This document shows positions 12,001-22,900 of a stretch of 64,000 nucleotides of DNA, piece after piece. Under the pieces are notes generated by a model. It saw nothing but the letters and a program-made list of their open reading frames with translations, was not told the origin of the DNA and did not search any database. Source of the stretch: Gyrodactylus bullatarudis. Its lineage: Eukaryota > Platyhelminthes > Monogenea > Gyrodactylidea > Gyrodactylidae. The position numbers were made by a program, and so were the translations under genes. Numbering within the stretch: position 1 is the first letter of the stretch; each line of letters starts with the position of its first letter. The stretch spans positions 581,556-645,555 of the forward strand of contig SSNU01000157.1 in assembly GCA_012064415.1 (NCBI GenBank), read 5' to 3'.

Positions 12001-14308
12001 AAAGAAATAGTAAAAGATGAATAAAATTAGAATAGTATGCAAGCTGAAAAAACACCAAAACTCTGCAATAAACAGTGGAGAGAAAAGTGAAAAAGCTCAC
12101 ATAGGCCTGGGGAATTGAAGGTTATAAGAATAGTTTTTTTGAACACATAGATTGGGTTTGTATAGATTAATAAAGAATTTCTCTTTGACCCATACATCTA
12201 TGCTGTCATCTCCAGGGTTTTTGTACAAAATGGAAAATTTCGAAACTGAAGCAGCATGTTTCCCCTGTTTGATATGCCTACTAGTTACCGCAGTGTCCTT
12301 ATTCAGATGATCACTTGATCTTGTAGCCAGCTTTCTAATTGTTCTACCTATGTAAGAAGCACCACAGTCACATTGGAATTTATAAATTAGTAGAGTCTTC
12401 TCCTCCGGCTTGAGTAAATCTTTATGAATCAAACTAAACAGTCTCTGTGTTTTAAATACAATTTTCAATTGTATATTATTGTAATTTTGATTGATGAGAT
12501 TGTTAAGTCTTCTTCTAATGTCATTACTAAAACCGTCGTCTTTGAAGTTGAGTCTCATGAAAATTTTTGTTTTCTCAATTTCATCTGTATTTACATCTTC
12601 ATCCCTATTATCTGAAATATTGATGAATTTGTCTACAAATTTCTTAGGCTAACAATTCTCCATCAGAAACAACTTTGAATTCTCTATTTCATTAGGCCAT
12701 TCCTCTGGACTAGCTATTCTTCTTATCCTTTTCCCTAGACCAATCACTAAGCCAACTTTATGCGAAATAGGACTGAAACTGGCATAATGAAGATATTTAC
12801 CATTGTCAGTCTTCTTCTTGAAAATATTTCTCAGGATTGATCCATCATCTTTTCTAGTCAGTTTAACATCTAAAAAACTCAAAGTACTATTAGATTCTTT
12901 TTCCATAGTAAACTTAATGTTTTGATGAAACGTGTTTATCTTTAAGAGAAATTCATCTGCTTATACATTTGGTTTCATCAAAATAAAAGTTTCATCAACA
13001 TATCTGATGTAAACATCATTAAAAGAATTGATAGTTTCTGACATTTTATTATGTTCTAACCAAACAAGAAAGATATCTGCTAATAAAGGACTAAGAGGTG
13101 AACCCATGGCTATCCCATCTTTCTGCATAAAAACTTTTTTCTGAAAAGATAGAGGAACATCCGTACAGCAAATCCTTATAAGTTCTGCTATCTTTTAACT
13201 TTTATCATTTTTAAAGCAATGCCACTTATGATGCTTCAAGAAATACGTATATGGTTTTTAAATATATCTCTTTCTTATACATTCCCAAATCTAATTAGTT
13301 GGAATAAAATTTCCTAGCCGGTAGATCTTTTCTTGTACAAACTTGCTCAAAGCTAAATGTTTTTTTTCCTTTTCAATTGCTTAATCTCAAATAATATGTA
13401 CATTTGTTCATGGTTCCCCCTAAGAAATAGCAAGTTCATAAAAATTCACAGCCTCTGGTCTGCTCTAGGTTCTCACAAGAGATTACCTAAAATTAGAATT
13501 AACTGAAACAACTTTTGTTGATTTTAATTCAATTAAAATGTTTACATTATCCCGATTCATCCAATAGAAGCCAGATACTGAGTCAACTCCAACTAGTCCG
13601 ATTATCTCCAGTTGTCTTCCCCTGTCTCCACCCCTTCCACAGACTCCTCCCATGACCATTTTTGGTGAGAACTCGAGGAATCTTCTCACTACCTCCTCGG
13701 ATGTCCTTGGTGCAAATCGTCTTCTCAATCCTAGCTTCAAGTGAGTCTCTTCCCCCCCCTGATAGTCTTTATTGGCTTTCACTTTTATTAATAATAAATT
13801 TTTTCTTCACCAGGAAATCACCAAGTATCAGAAAAATGACACGTAAACCAATTGTGAGTCTTTGTTTCACTCTATTCTGTCCAGTTCCCAAGGTTTAGCT
13901 TGAGATTTTAAATTTTGAGATCGTTCTTTTTCTCTCAGACCATGGATAAAATGAGTTGAAGAGTCGGAAAAGTACACTTTGTTTATCACTCATTAGAGAG
14001 ATAGAAGTCCTCTAACAATAATATGTATGCTTATTAGTTTGTTATTAGGGGGCAGTAACTCTAAAATTAAGTAAAGGCCTCTTGGAATATGCTACCAAAA
14101 AAGGGGCTTGTCATGTTTTAATGGCGGAATATAGCTAAATAAACTTAATCCATCATGGGATTCAATAAAATGGCTTGACCACAAATATTTCTTCAGTATA
14201 GGGTTAATTTTCAATTTTTCTTTCTCTCCACAGGACTCAAAGCAAGGAGATCTACGGGATTTCTTCAAAAAGTTCAACAATCCTAGTCAATTGCGGAGAT
14301 TCCCATAG
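6091..14308 (+). CDS. EXO1: Exonuclease 1 (XPG/Rad2 family)
   Basis: EXO1 is the nuclear 5'-3' exonuclease and flap nuclease of mismatch repair and long-range end resection. Twelve exons join in frame to 802 residues: 6091-6251, 6280-6399, 6434-7228, 7325-7427, 7995-8217, 8555-8788, 9545-9824, 10989-11156, 11517-11628, 13643-13740, 13814-13853, 14234-14308. The first two introns are 28 and 34 bp. The catalytic acids fall at human-like positions: D30 (AIDAYCWLH), E150 and D152 (APYEADAQ), D171 and D173 (TQDSDL), then SGCDY with D228 and the helix-two-turn-helix GVPGIGL. The C-terminal half is polar and poorly conserved, as in other EXO1 proteins. The final exon carries QGDLRDFF, a canonical PCNA-interacting PIP box (QxxLxxFF), 16 residues from the end. 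Intron 9 (11629-13642) holds an antisense Penelope-like element. Confidence 0.93.
9904..10166. repeat. Short foldback (MITE-like) element in EXO1 intron 7
   Basis: The left end reads TTGACATGAAGATGAGAGTTT (about 9904-9924) and the right end is its reverse complement AAACTCTCATCTTCATGTCAA (about 10146-10166). The interior of roughly 220 bp is AT-rich and non-coding. The termini resemble those of the larger foldbacks at 15822-16547 and 34512-35227. The right end is followed by CTAGCTTT, as in the copies at 21157 and 34512. Confidence 0.65.
11905..11943 (-). ncRNA. Hammerhead-ribozyme-like motif in left terminal repeat, intact CUGAUGA core
   Basis: Minus strand order: ACCA, CTGATGA, TGCTTTAA, GAAA, TACGTATA, TGGT. 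ACCA and TGGT pair as helix I. CTGATGA and GAAA are the invariant catalytic boxes. ATACGTAT is self-complementary and gives a very short helix III, as in the minimal type I hammerheads reported from Penelope-like elements. Helix II is weak (one U-A pair then a mismatch), so self-cleavage of this copy is uncertain. Confidence 0.6.
12097..12558 (-). CDS. GIY-YIG endonuclease domain of Penelope-like element, copy 1
   Basis: An open frame of 153 codons. The endonuclease core is seen as LLIYKFQCDCGASYIGRTIRKLATR, with the GIY-YIG equivalent SYIGRT, the downstream Arg, a conserved His region SRHIKQGKH, and EKFFINLYKPNLC with the catalytic-type Glu. A CxC pair (CDCG) precedes the core, as in Penelope-type enzymes. 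The domain nicks DNA for target-primed reverse transcription in this element class. It is nearly identical to the copy at 45342-45803, differing at only a few residues, so both copies are young relative to the other fragments. Confidence 0.85.
   Translation of the reverse strand: MRLNFKDDGFSNDIRRRLNNLINQNYNNIQLKIVFKTQRLFSLIHKDLLKPEEKTLLIYKFQCDCGASYIGRTIRKLATRSSDHLNKDTAVTSRHIKQGKHAASVSKFSILYKNPGDDSIDVWVKEKFFINLYKPNLCVQKNYSYNLQFPRPM
12649..13191 (-). pseudogene. Penelope-like reverse transcriptase fragment
   Basis: On the minus strand about 13191-12959 translates with QKDGIAMGSPLSPLLADIF (RT motif 4) and then YIRYVDETF (the catalytic YxDD motif with the second Asp changed to Glu). An in-frame TAA follows shortly at about 12959. 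Coding then resumes at 12906-12649 with FLDVKLTRKDDG and YLHYASFSPISHK, the RT thumb region of Penelope-like elements, ending at a stop near 12649. The finger domain upstream is missing. It is therefore broken by truncation and at least two stops. The YVDE change would be expected to weaken metal binding. Confidence 0.85.
13220..13256 (+). ncRNA. Hammerhead-ribozyme-like motif in right terminal repeat of the EXO1-intron Penelope copy
   Basis: Plus strand: CCA at 13222-13224 precedes CTTATGA (13225-13231; consensus CUGAUGA with one change), then an 8-nt stem-II region, GAAA (13240-13243), the palindromic TACGTA segment, and TGG that can pair with CCA as helix I. The G-to-T change in the core probably inactivates it. 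The mirrored copy at 11905-11943 keeps the intact core. Confidence 0.5.
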
Positions 14309-14676
14309 GCCTCCACAATGTATTTTTATCAATCATATATCCCAATGAATATTATTTTATCAAATTCTTTTATAAAAATATCATCATTCCTCTTATCAAC
14401 TATTCATTTATTCACTCATGTTCCCACAATCAGATAATTAGTTATTGACACTCAGAACCTACTAATGTTCTGTTCTAATAATCGGAAGGTCTATATGTAG
14501 AAACTAAAGAAAATATTAAAAAATGTAAGTACACTTTCTTTCTAATGAGGGATAACCAAAGTACTTTAAAGACCTCTCTTCTCTTTTACTACAATTACCA
14601 CTTAAGATAACATGAACCCTGTGTTTATCGGAACAGCCTTTTTATAACAGTTTTTGATACAATTCGAACTATTTAA

Positions 14677-14757
14677 CCCTCGTCCGAAATATTTATTTTT
14701 CTTATTGGGGTTTCAATACAAATGGAGTGAAAAATAACCCGAGATTTCGTTCTAGGG
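14677..14757. mobile_element. Tiny TTAA-flanked MITE-like element
   Basis: TTAA at 14673-14676 is followed by CCCTCGTCCGAAAT. At the other end ATTTCGTTCTAGGG precedes TTAA at 14758-14761. The termini are an imperfect inverted repeat (CCCT..GAAAT type) and the flanking TTAA fits a piggyBac-type target site. The element is about 81 bp and non-coding. It is the weakest of the three TTAA elements in the window. Confidence 0.5.
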
Positions 14758-15821
14758 TTAAGTAAGAGAGGATTTATCCGGGTCATGATTATTAATTACA
14801 TTAAGCGTCTCTAAAACAGAAAGATATCTTGAATCCTTGAAAATGGTTAGATAAATCATAGAGCATATAAGAATTCTTGTAATTCCTCAGCATCTATAGA
14901 ATTAGTAAAATATGCGAAAAATATAGCTTCCTAGATTCTCTAAACGTCATTCTATTGTATTTCTTGAGGTACGGTTTAGTCAAAAAAAATTGGTTTTGCT
15001 CTAGACTCTTCTAGAACTTTACCAACAGTTTAAAAGTGTTTTTCAACGTATAAGCATTATTCTAAAATTCAATACTATAATATAAAATTTAAATTTCTAT
15101 TGTAAAAATGTATTTATTATGAAGTGACTTATCTTTACAACCCTATTTGTCCAGTTATTTTGTACATTGCAATTCAAGTATTCATATCACATATAAGTAA
15201 AGAGTTTTTTTCCTATTTTTCTTGTTCCTAAAGCCTATACATTGATTGTTTCTCAGGTCGGAACCGAAACTCAATGGCCACCCTCTTTTGAGAAACTCCG
15301 ATAAAGTTATATATATTTTTGGAATTATTCTTAGTCTATTCCTACTGAAATGTATATAATAATATGTAAAGGTAGGAAAATTCAGTATTATGGGTGGTTG
15401 ACTGTTCATGCAAATTTAGATGCATATAATTTTAGAGAGATTTATTTATCGGTTAATAAGTGCCATTTACATATGAGAACGGATGAATAGCACATTTAAT
15501 AATTATTACATTATAATTTATTGTTTACATAAAACCAAGATCTGAACCTTTTTCTATGAGCTTCAACTTGAAATATCTGATAAAAGAGGATCAATATGAA
15601 ATCTTTTATTTCTGAAATACCTAAGCTGAGATTCGATAGCCATAATTTTCAGAATGGTTTTTTAATATATATAAATGCTAAAAAAATGCTATATAAAAGC
15701 ACTTATATCATCTCTAAAATTCTAAAAAATGATATTCCTCCTTTTTCCTCAAGTTTGATTTGAATAAACAACGTAAACAAATTAATATATTCAACTAATC
15801 GCTCTATCTAAAGCTAGATAA

Positions 15822-16547
15822 TATGAAGATGGGAATTTATGCTTTTTACAAAATTATGAATTTTTTCATCAAGAAATCGAATTTGATCAAGATTTTTTGG
15901 AATCTAGATCGTAGGTTCCACTTTCATAATCTGAAGAAAAAAAATCAAATTTTAAGAAAGTTATGGCATATTTCAATTCTAGCGATGGCGCCGAATTCCC
16001 ATTCTTTTGAACTTTGAGTTGATAATTTTTGTTGATTTAAAAGTGAGCGAGTGATCAAAAGTTGATTTTTAGGATCACGATTAGTCAAAGAAATCAAATA
16101 TGCTGATTCAGATTTTGAGAATCTGCCCATCTTCTTGTGAAAATCGAATTTTGATTTTTTGAACATTTTCACTACTTGAAAATCGATGAAAATTTGATGA
16201 TTCAAGATCCCTGGAAATTGGCGAGTCGATTGAAATTTTCATAGCCATAATCGGTTTCTTTGACTAATCGTGATCCTAAAAATCAACTTTTGATCACTCG
16301 CTCACTTTTAAATCAACAAAAATTATCAACTCAAAGTTCAAAAGAATGGGAATTCGGCGCCATCGCTAGAATTGAAATATGCCATAACTTTCTTAAAATT
16401 TTTTTCCAATTTTTTTTCTTCAGATTATGAAAGTGGAACCTACGATCTAGATTCCAAAAAATCTTGATCAAATTCGATTTCTTGATGAAACAATTCATAA
16501 TTCTGTAAAAAGCATAAATTCCCATCTTCATATTAATTAAGTGTATT
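15822..16547. repeat. Large foldback element, arms about 275 bp
   Basis: The left arm (about 15822-16097) starts AATATGAAGATGGGAATTTA. The right arm (about 16247-16547) is its near-perfect reverse complement. The loop is about 150 bp. Both arms yield almost the same spurious peptide in opposite directions. No real coding capacity is visible. The sequence belongs to the same family as 34512-35227, with shared internal words such as AAGAAATCGAATTTGATCAA and the GATCAAAAGTTGATTTTTAG core. Confidence 0.85.
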
Positions 16548-16919
16548 TACTGGATTTGAAGATTCGAGCTGCCTTTTTGAATGAAAAAATTTCGGATATT
16601 TAGTGTGATTAGTTGTACAGGGACTATTTCAAGCATTTTCTTATATCACCCCTCTTTCTAAATCATAAAACCACCCTTTCAACTCTAGAACAAGCAAAAT
16701 TGGTCCAATATATTTAATCAAACTAATAAAAATTTCATTGCATAGATTAATTCAATAGAAATAGTATAAAAATGCATTATAAACTTTGGGTGTAATTTGG
16801 TCTCTCATTCCTTTAGAATGTTTGTTCTCAGATGCTCTTCAATTCTCTTTACAAGGGGAGAGGGGTTGATTGTGTCATAAACAATTCATTCTTCAACTGA
16901 GTTGAATATCATGAACAAA

Positions 16920-19900
16920 TTAGAATACTTGGTCTGTTGATGTATCAGGGATCGGCTCAAACTTTGGCATAGCTATCAACTAGGAAAATAAATGAGAATT
17001 CCATTAATATCTGTTGAGCATCACCTTACATTACCATAGGCACCGTCGCTAACATCGTTCTGGCGTTGTAAATAGGTCTGATTTCTCTGAGATAGATCAT
17101 TTAGATTATAGCTGAGATCTCGTTCATTTGGGTACTGCAGAGTATCTTGGGGAGGAAAAATCCAAGGAGTTCTTCGACCATTCAGGGTGGTTGCTTGTAT
17201 CGTTGGAATTCTATAATCTGGTTATGATATTAAAAATATTATATTTATTTGTTCATAATTACTTGAAAGTAGGTCGATTATAAATTCATATATGAAAAAC
17301 TTACTGTTGATTAATGGTTCACATTGGGCATTCAGGTTGCATGTACTGTTGTATCGTTTAATACAAGGGCGTAGTAGACATATAACGGCAGTTATTAGGA
17401 CCAGAGCCAAGACTGCCGAAACAGATCCAAGAATGATGACAACTAAAAGATTCCTTGAATCGTTCCACCAACTGATATCAGGAACATCAGCAATATATTT
17501 GGAGATGCCCTCACTGAGTAAATGATGAACCCCTTTTGATGGGATATCTTCTACCTTGACTATTAGACCCTGGGCAAGAAGAAATTAATAGAGTTAAGCA
17601 TCTAATGAGAGAAAGTGTACTAATTTGGGTAGCTAACCAGGTTTGAAACTGTTGAACTATTGCCTAATTATTAATTAAAGAATAACTCATTATTTGTTTT
17701 CAAGACGTAGTTCTAGCAGTTTTTTAAACTCGTCGTTAATTTCAAAAGAATAAGGCAATAATAATCTTATTAAACTTTTTCCTGATTCACAGAGTCTCTG
17801 TTTTAATCAAAATCAACGTTTCGAATTGCTTCGCTATGAAATTTTTCTAATTAAATTAGCCGAATTATTTTGGGAAAAATGGTAAATCAAGAATTTTCTG
17901 GCCTAAGTACCTTCTTCAGTGGGACAAAAGGCTTGTGCTCTGAACTCTCTTCGATTTTATGTAAATACAGGGATCCCATTGGTTATGAGATTCCTATTAA
18001 ATCTACCTGTACTGAAATCTATTGAGGGTTGAAATTAGATCAAAGTGTATAGAAAATTTCTCGTAAATATTTATCTATCAAGAGTAAACTTACCATTTCG
18101 GTTGACTGTGGTGGATGTCCATTATCCATGGCAGTTATATTAAAAATGTACTTTCCGACATCTTTCTCATTCATCAGCCTGAGTGTATGAATTATTCCAG
18201 TGGTAGGATCAATCGTCAAGAGGGGGGCATTGCTCCCAGCGAACATCTTTGGATTTTGCATTTCCCTAATCTTGTAGGTGATCCGGGAATTGTCAAGGCT
18301 GTCCCTATCAAATGCTTCAACTTGTAAGAGTTGGAAGCCGACCTTTTCATTCTTGGACAGGGCTAGATATCTAGGAGCTTGATGCATAATTGAGTTTTGT
18401 TTTTGATACGATTGATCATTTGGGAATGATATGTCTCTCTGATTGTTCAACGATTGAATTATGTCTAGAGAAAATTATCTATTATACATTTTAATAGAAA
18501 TAGCATGCAAAGAGCCAAAAATCTATCAGTTTGATTTGAAAATATCTTCATTCGAAAGAACTATAAATTTCGATAAGGAAATTGTTTTTGAAAGGCGAGA
18601 GTTTGTTTAGAATATTTTTTCAATCGATTAGATTGATTTTCAGTATTACTAAAATTCTCAATTTTTGGCAATATCTGCCAAACTACATCCAGTTTTCGAA
18701 TTCCAAGACCAGATTTGGAATCAGCGTGAAATTTCGCGTTAAAATATGTAGATTTAACCGTACTACTTTTTTGACACACAGTAAAATCATTGCTAACTCC
18801 TTTTTATTTTTACCATCGTCACATTGGAGTAGGAAAATTCAAGTAGTGCGCGCAAAACTAACCAAACATAGCGATGGGACAACATAAAAGGAAAACAGGG
18901 AAGAGGAGAAGAAAAACACTCACTTAACGGCAAGAGGTAGTCATTATTCCTGAATTCTGGGGCATTGTCATTTTCATCGTCTACGTCTATGCAAATGTAT
19001 CCGTCGGAGGCTCTCGATTCTTCTCTTTGGCTGTTATCAGTCACTCTGATAAGCAGATTATAAGAGGCCTAAATAACAAAAAAATTAGAAATTGAGTTTC
19101 TAAATACTCTTGACTTTCTTTAAAATCATTCAACTAATCTCTTAATGCTTCAGATATGAGTGGTAGAAAATAGTTTTTTAAACAAATCCCTTCGGCCTAG
19201 TAACATTTAATTAATTTCGCCTACTTAATTTACCTGCTAATTTCCAACCGAGAATGGTAACTCAGTAAACTAGCAGTTATTTACAACTCTTAATATATAA
19301 ATTATAATGCATGGAAATAAACTCTCACTTTGGCTTCGCGATTCAGACTAATTCGAGAGAAGACTGTACCATTTGATAAGACTTCAAAATCATTCATCTC
19401 ACCAGAAGACGGTACCAGTTCATAAGTTAGGTTGGCATTACTCTCGTGGTCTTGATCAATGGCCAAAATATGGCCGATAAATGTACCTGGAGGTAAGTTC
19501 TCTCTAATGTGGAAAGCATTTGAGCGTCGAAATTCGTCCATATACCTGACAGGGTTGATATTGTTCTCAGTCGCTCTTAGCGATGGACATGGTAGCAGAT
19601 TAGGACTGTTATCATTTCGATCTAAAATTTTCACCAGAACTGAAGTTGTTGTCGACAGGGACGGTTCACCCTGATCCTTGGCCATGATAAGAAATTTATA
19701 TTCAGCCTTCTCTTCCCTATCAAAGGAACGCTTCGCTTTGATTGTCCCTGTTTGAGGCTCAACTTCAAAGTTTTCATTGTCACTTATGGAGTAGTTCACT
19801 TCAGCATTTCTATACAAATCTTCATCAATAGCTTTAATCTGTAATTTTGAAGAATAAATAATTAATCTGCCAAGTTATTCACTTAGAGGGGTCCACTTAC

Positions 19901-22900
19901 CTGGGTGACAACATCGCCTATTTGATTATTCTCATGGAATTCGACAATTATTTCTCCTCCATTAGTCTCGAATCTCGGCGTCGAGTCATTTATATCAGTA
20001 ACTGTAAGGGTTATGGTCAAGGTCGAGGTATGCCGCATGTTGTTGACAGAATTTTCACTGCCATCCTTACAGACTAATAAAGCGGACAAGGTACTACCCG
20101 AAATGGTTTCTCTATCGAAAGAATACCTCGAGGAGAGGGAGTACTTGCCAATGTTGGGACTCTTGTAGGGATCTGGGTTGAATTCTAACGCCTGTTTCCC
20201 CCGTAAATGCTCGGGCTCATAACAGAATACTTTACCATTTATAGCATTACTATCCTTGTCAATGATTGTGACCTAGAAAAAATTAATTAATAGACTGAGT
20301 CTGATAAAATTCATTTTAACCTACACAATGATAAGAATATAAAATATTGCCCCAAGCATTTATTATTTCTGTTTAATTGAAAATGAACATTAATCTTGAA
20401 TAAGTGGCTCTTTACTGATCAAAAATGAAAATTTTCAAAAACTCACCTGTCCGATAACTTTTCCAGCGAGATCATGTTCAGGCACTGACAGGCTGGCTGG
20501 ATTCAACTCGAACGTCGGCTTCTCATCATTGACATCAAGAACTTGAATTTTGAGATTCTTCTTCTGGCTGAAATCCCCATCAGTTACCTTAATGTCCAAG
20601 TTGTATTCTGTCTGTTGTTCATAGTCGAGTTCTCCTATTAGGAAAACTTTTCCGTCTGGTTTCACCTGAAAAAGTTTGCTCAACTTCCGCTTCTTATCCA
20701 CCAAGGAATATTCCAGTTTGCTACTCTTGTCCAGATCTCTGGCTTTCATCTGAAATGTATATTAGCAACAAATTAGTGTTAGGAAAGGTTACCTCCTCAA
20801 TATATATCGGGATAGTGTTTAAAAATTGTAAAAAAGCTAACAAGATTATTATGATATTCGACTCAATCTTTTTCTCACTCAAAGTTATCACCGTGTTAAC
20901 ACATTCACAAAATAAAGATTTAGTTATCTCTATAGTCTACCTTTGTGTTAAGTTGAGACCAGACGGGTCTGTTATCGAAATTAGAGAAATATTCGGATAG
21001 CAACAAGGCCATTCGTTGACACTAAGCATTTCAATCTAATTGAGTATAGACACACTTTCAAGATAACTGGACAGTGTGGTTACTCAATTCTCTTACCATG
21101 AAATATCAAAAAAAACAAATTTTACTTCAATCAAATATTGAATTTCCTAAAGCTTGTCGACATGAAGTTGAGAATTTACTGTATTTTATCGATTTCGAAG
21201 ATTAAAAGCCATTTGATTTTGACGTTTCAGATCAAAATTAGTGGAAGAATACCAATTTGGCCATAAAGGTTGACTTCAAAAGTTGAAAAAGTGGACAATT
21301 TGAGATTATATAAAAAAATGGAAATTCTTATCTTCAATATCAACTAGCTTTATAGTTGTTTCCTAACTGAGATAGTTGGGTGAGTCTTTCATAGCCTGAA
21401 TATGAGCTATTAACTTAGAATGTGACGAATGATTACCCCTTTATGTCCCTCCTATTGTCAGACTTGATAATTTAAATTTGATAGAGAATTTTCAAGAGGC
21501 ATTTAAAACATCTGAGTATGAGAAGCTAAAGAAAGAGTGGACACCTGAGCAAATTCTCCATACCTCAAAAATAACGTACACACTGTGGAAGAAAGTGATG
21601 GAGTCTGCATATTGGCCAGACTCACGCTTAATTACATTACAAGTGTGTGTGGCGTACCATCACTCTTTATATTAAAAAGTTCCTTTTGGGATTATTATTA
21701 TTATTAGTGTACTAATAAATAGTCTAAAATATTTGTTTGCATCAGAAAGAAAGGGAGAAGATAATTATTGCCTTTTTGTTGACTTTTGAGAGAATGCTCA
21801 AGTGGAACTGTCAATAAAAACGATTAAACCATCCTCAACACTCAATTGAAAATTTCAAGCTATTATGGCCCAAACTCTATCCTTTATTTCTGCATTTGAT
21901 TAACTAATAATGATAACTATAATTTCTTGGTGAATGTAGTAAGGATTAGACTAAATCGAAATTAATCAGACCCATTTACAGTCACTCTTAGTTAAATCTA
22001 TAGTTTTCTGATATTACTGGATTCTTTTCTGAAATCCAATAAATCAAGAATAAAAGGTTGAACCTGAAGTTTATTTTCCAACATACTTCATATTTTAGAT
22101 TAGACTTTTATAATCTCGGGGCTTCATTCTGTCTGGGTTCGTAGGTTTGTATTTGTTTTAAAATACTATATAACTCTCCCCTTGAGTATAATCTTGGACT
22201 CAGGAATTCGTTTAACACCTATCACTTTCCATTCTCTTTTATAGAAGAAATTTATAAGCATTCTTAATGGGAAGACTAACTTGATAACTTGAAATTAATC
22301 ATGGCACACATCAGATCTAAACTAAATTACTTCTTTACTTTTTTCGTTAGTAACCAGTTGCTTTCAGATTCTCATCCCAGAACTAGATCAGTTGGCTATT
22401 TAACTTGTGTCATCTTTTACTACTCATGTTTAGATTTTGTATTCAGATGAACCATTTTTCATACATATTTTTAAATTATTTCACAGAAACTTTTAGATAA
22501 GGAACAAGTCTTTGATATTTGGTTCTTCTATTCAAACCCCCTACTATTAAAACATATTCTCTTCTTTTACTTTTAGAAACAACTAGGAACTGATGTTCAG
22601 ATTCTGTCATAACTTTCTGTCTGTAGAATCGAGTTAGGAATGTTTTCCAGACCTCTAATTTGATCTGATTAATTTAAAAAAGCCTCTAGAGTTACTTAGT
22701 CTCTACTGTGTATCGATGGAAACATTTTCATTTGAAAACAGGTTTTAATCTTGGTTTTCTACATAAAAAAAGTCTTCTATTCAAACTGAAAAATGATTCA
22801 CCAACTTTTTGTAAACAATTCTATGAATAAAATTATGTCGACATTCGAGAAAATCATAGAAATTGATATATTGATAACGCTTATTTTAACAAGACCTGTA

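Larger units (their letters stand above)
11882..13283 (-). mobile_element. Penelope-like retroelement in EXO1 intron 9, with inverted terminal repeats
   Basis: This element is 5'-truncated and reads on the minus strand. It encodes a reverse transcriptase remnant (about 12649-13191) followed by a GIY-YIG endonuclease (12097-12558), the order typical of endonuclease-containing Penelope-like elements. It is bounded by an inverted repeat of about 88 bp: 11882-11966 and its reverse complement at about 13192-13283. Inverted terminal repeats produced by partial duplication are common in Penelope-like elements. Both arms contain a hammerhead-ribozyme-like core. Further copies or fragments lie at 35338-36060, 44795-45879 and 47925-48480. 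Confidence 0.85.
14309..16919. other. Intergenic region between EXO1 and the protocadherin gene
   Basis: These are convergent gene ends. Apart from a small TTAA-flanked element (14677-14757) and a large foldback (15822-16547) I see no genes. Short open frames here are AT-rich chance frames or mirror images of the foldback arms. Confidence 0.6.

Noticed and set aside
15823..16531. Two nearly identical open frames on opposite strands (15823-16017 and 16331-16531)
   Set aside because: They are the two arms of the foldback element read in mirror image. The peptide is not a gene product.
21478..21675. 65-codon frame in the protocadherin intron as a nested gene
   Set aside because: It has no recognisable domain, no second exon and no homologue I can name. 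It is kept only as an unexplained frame.
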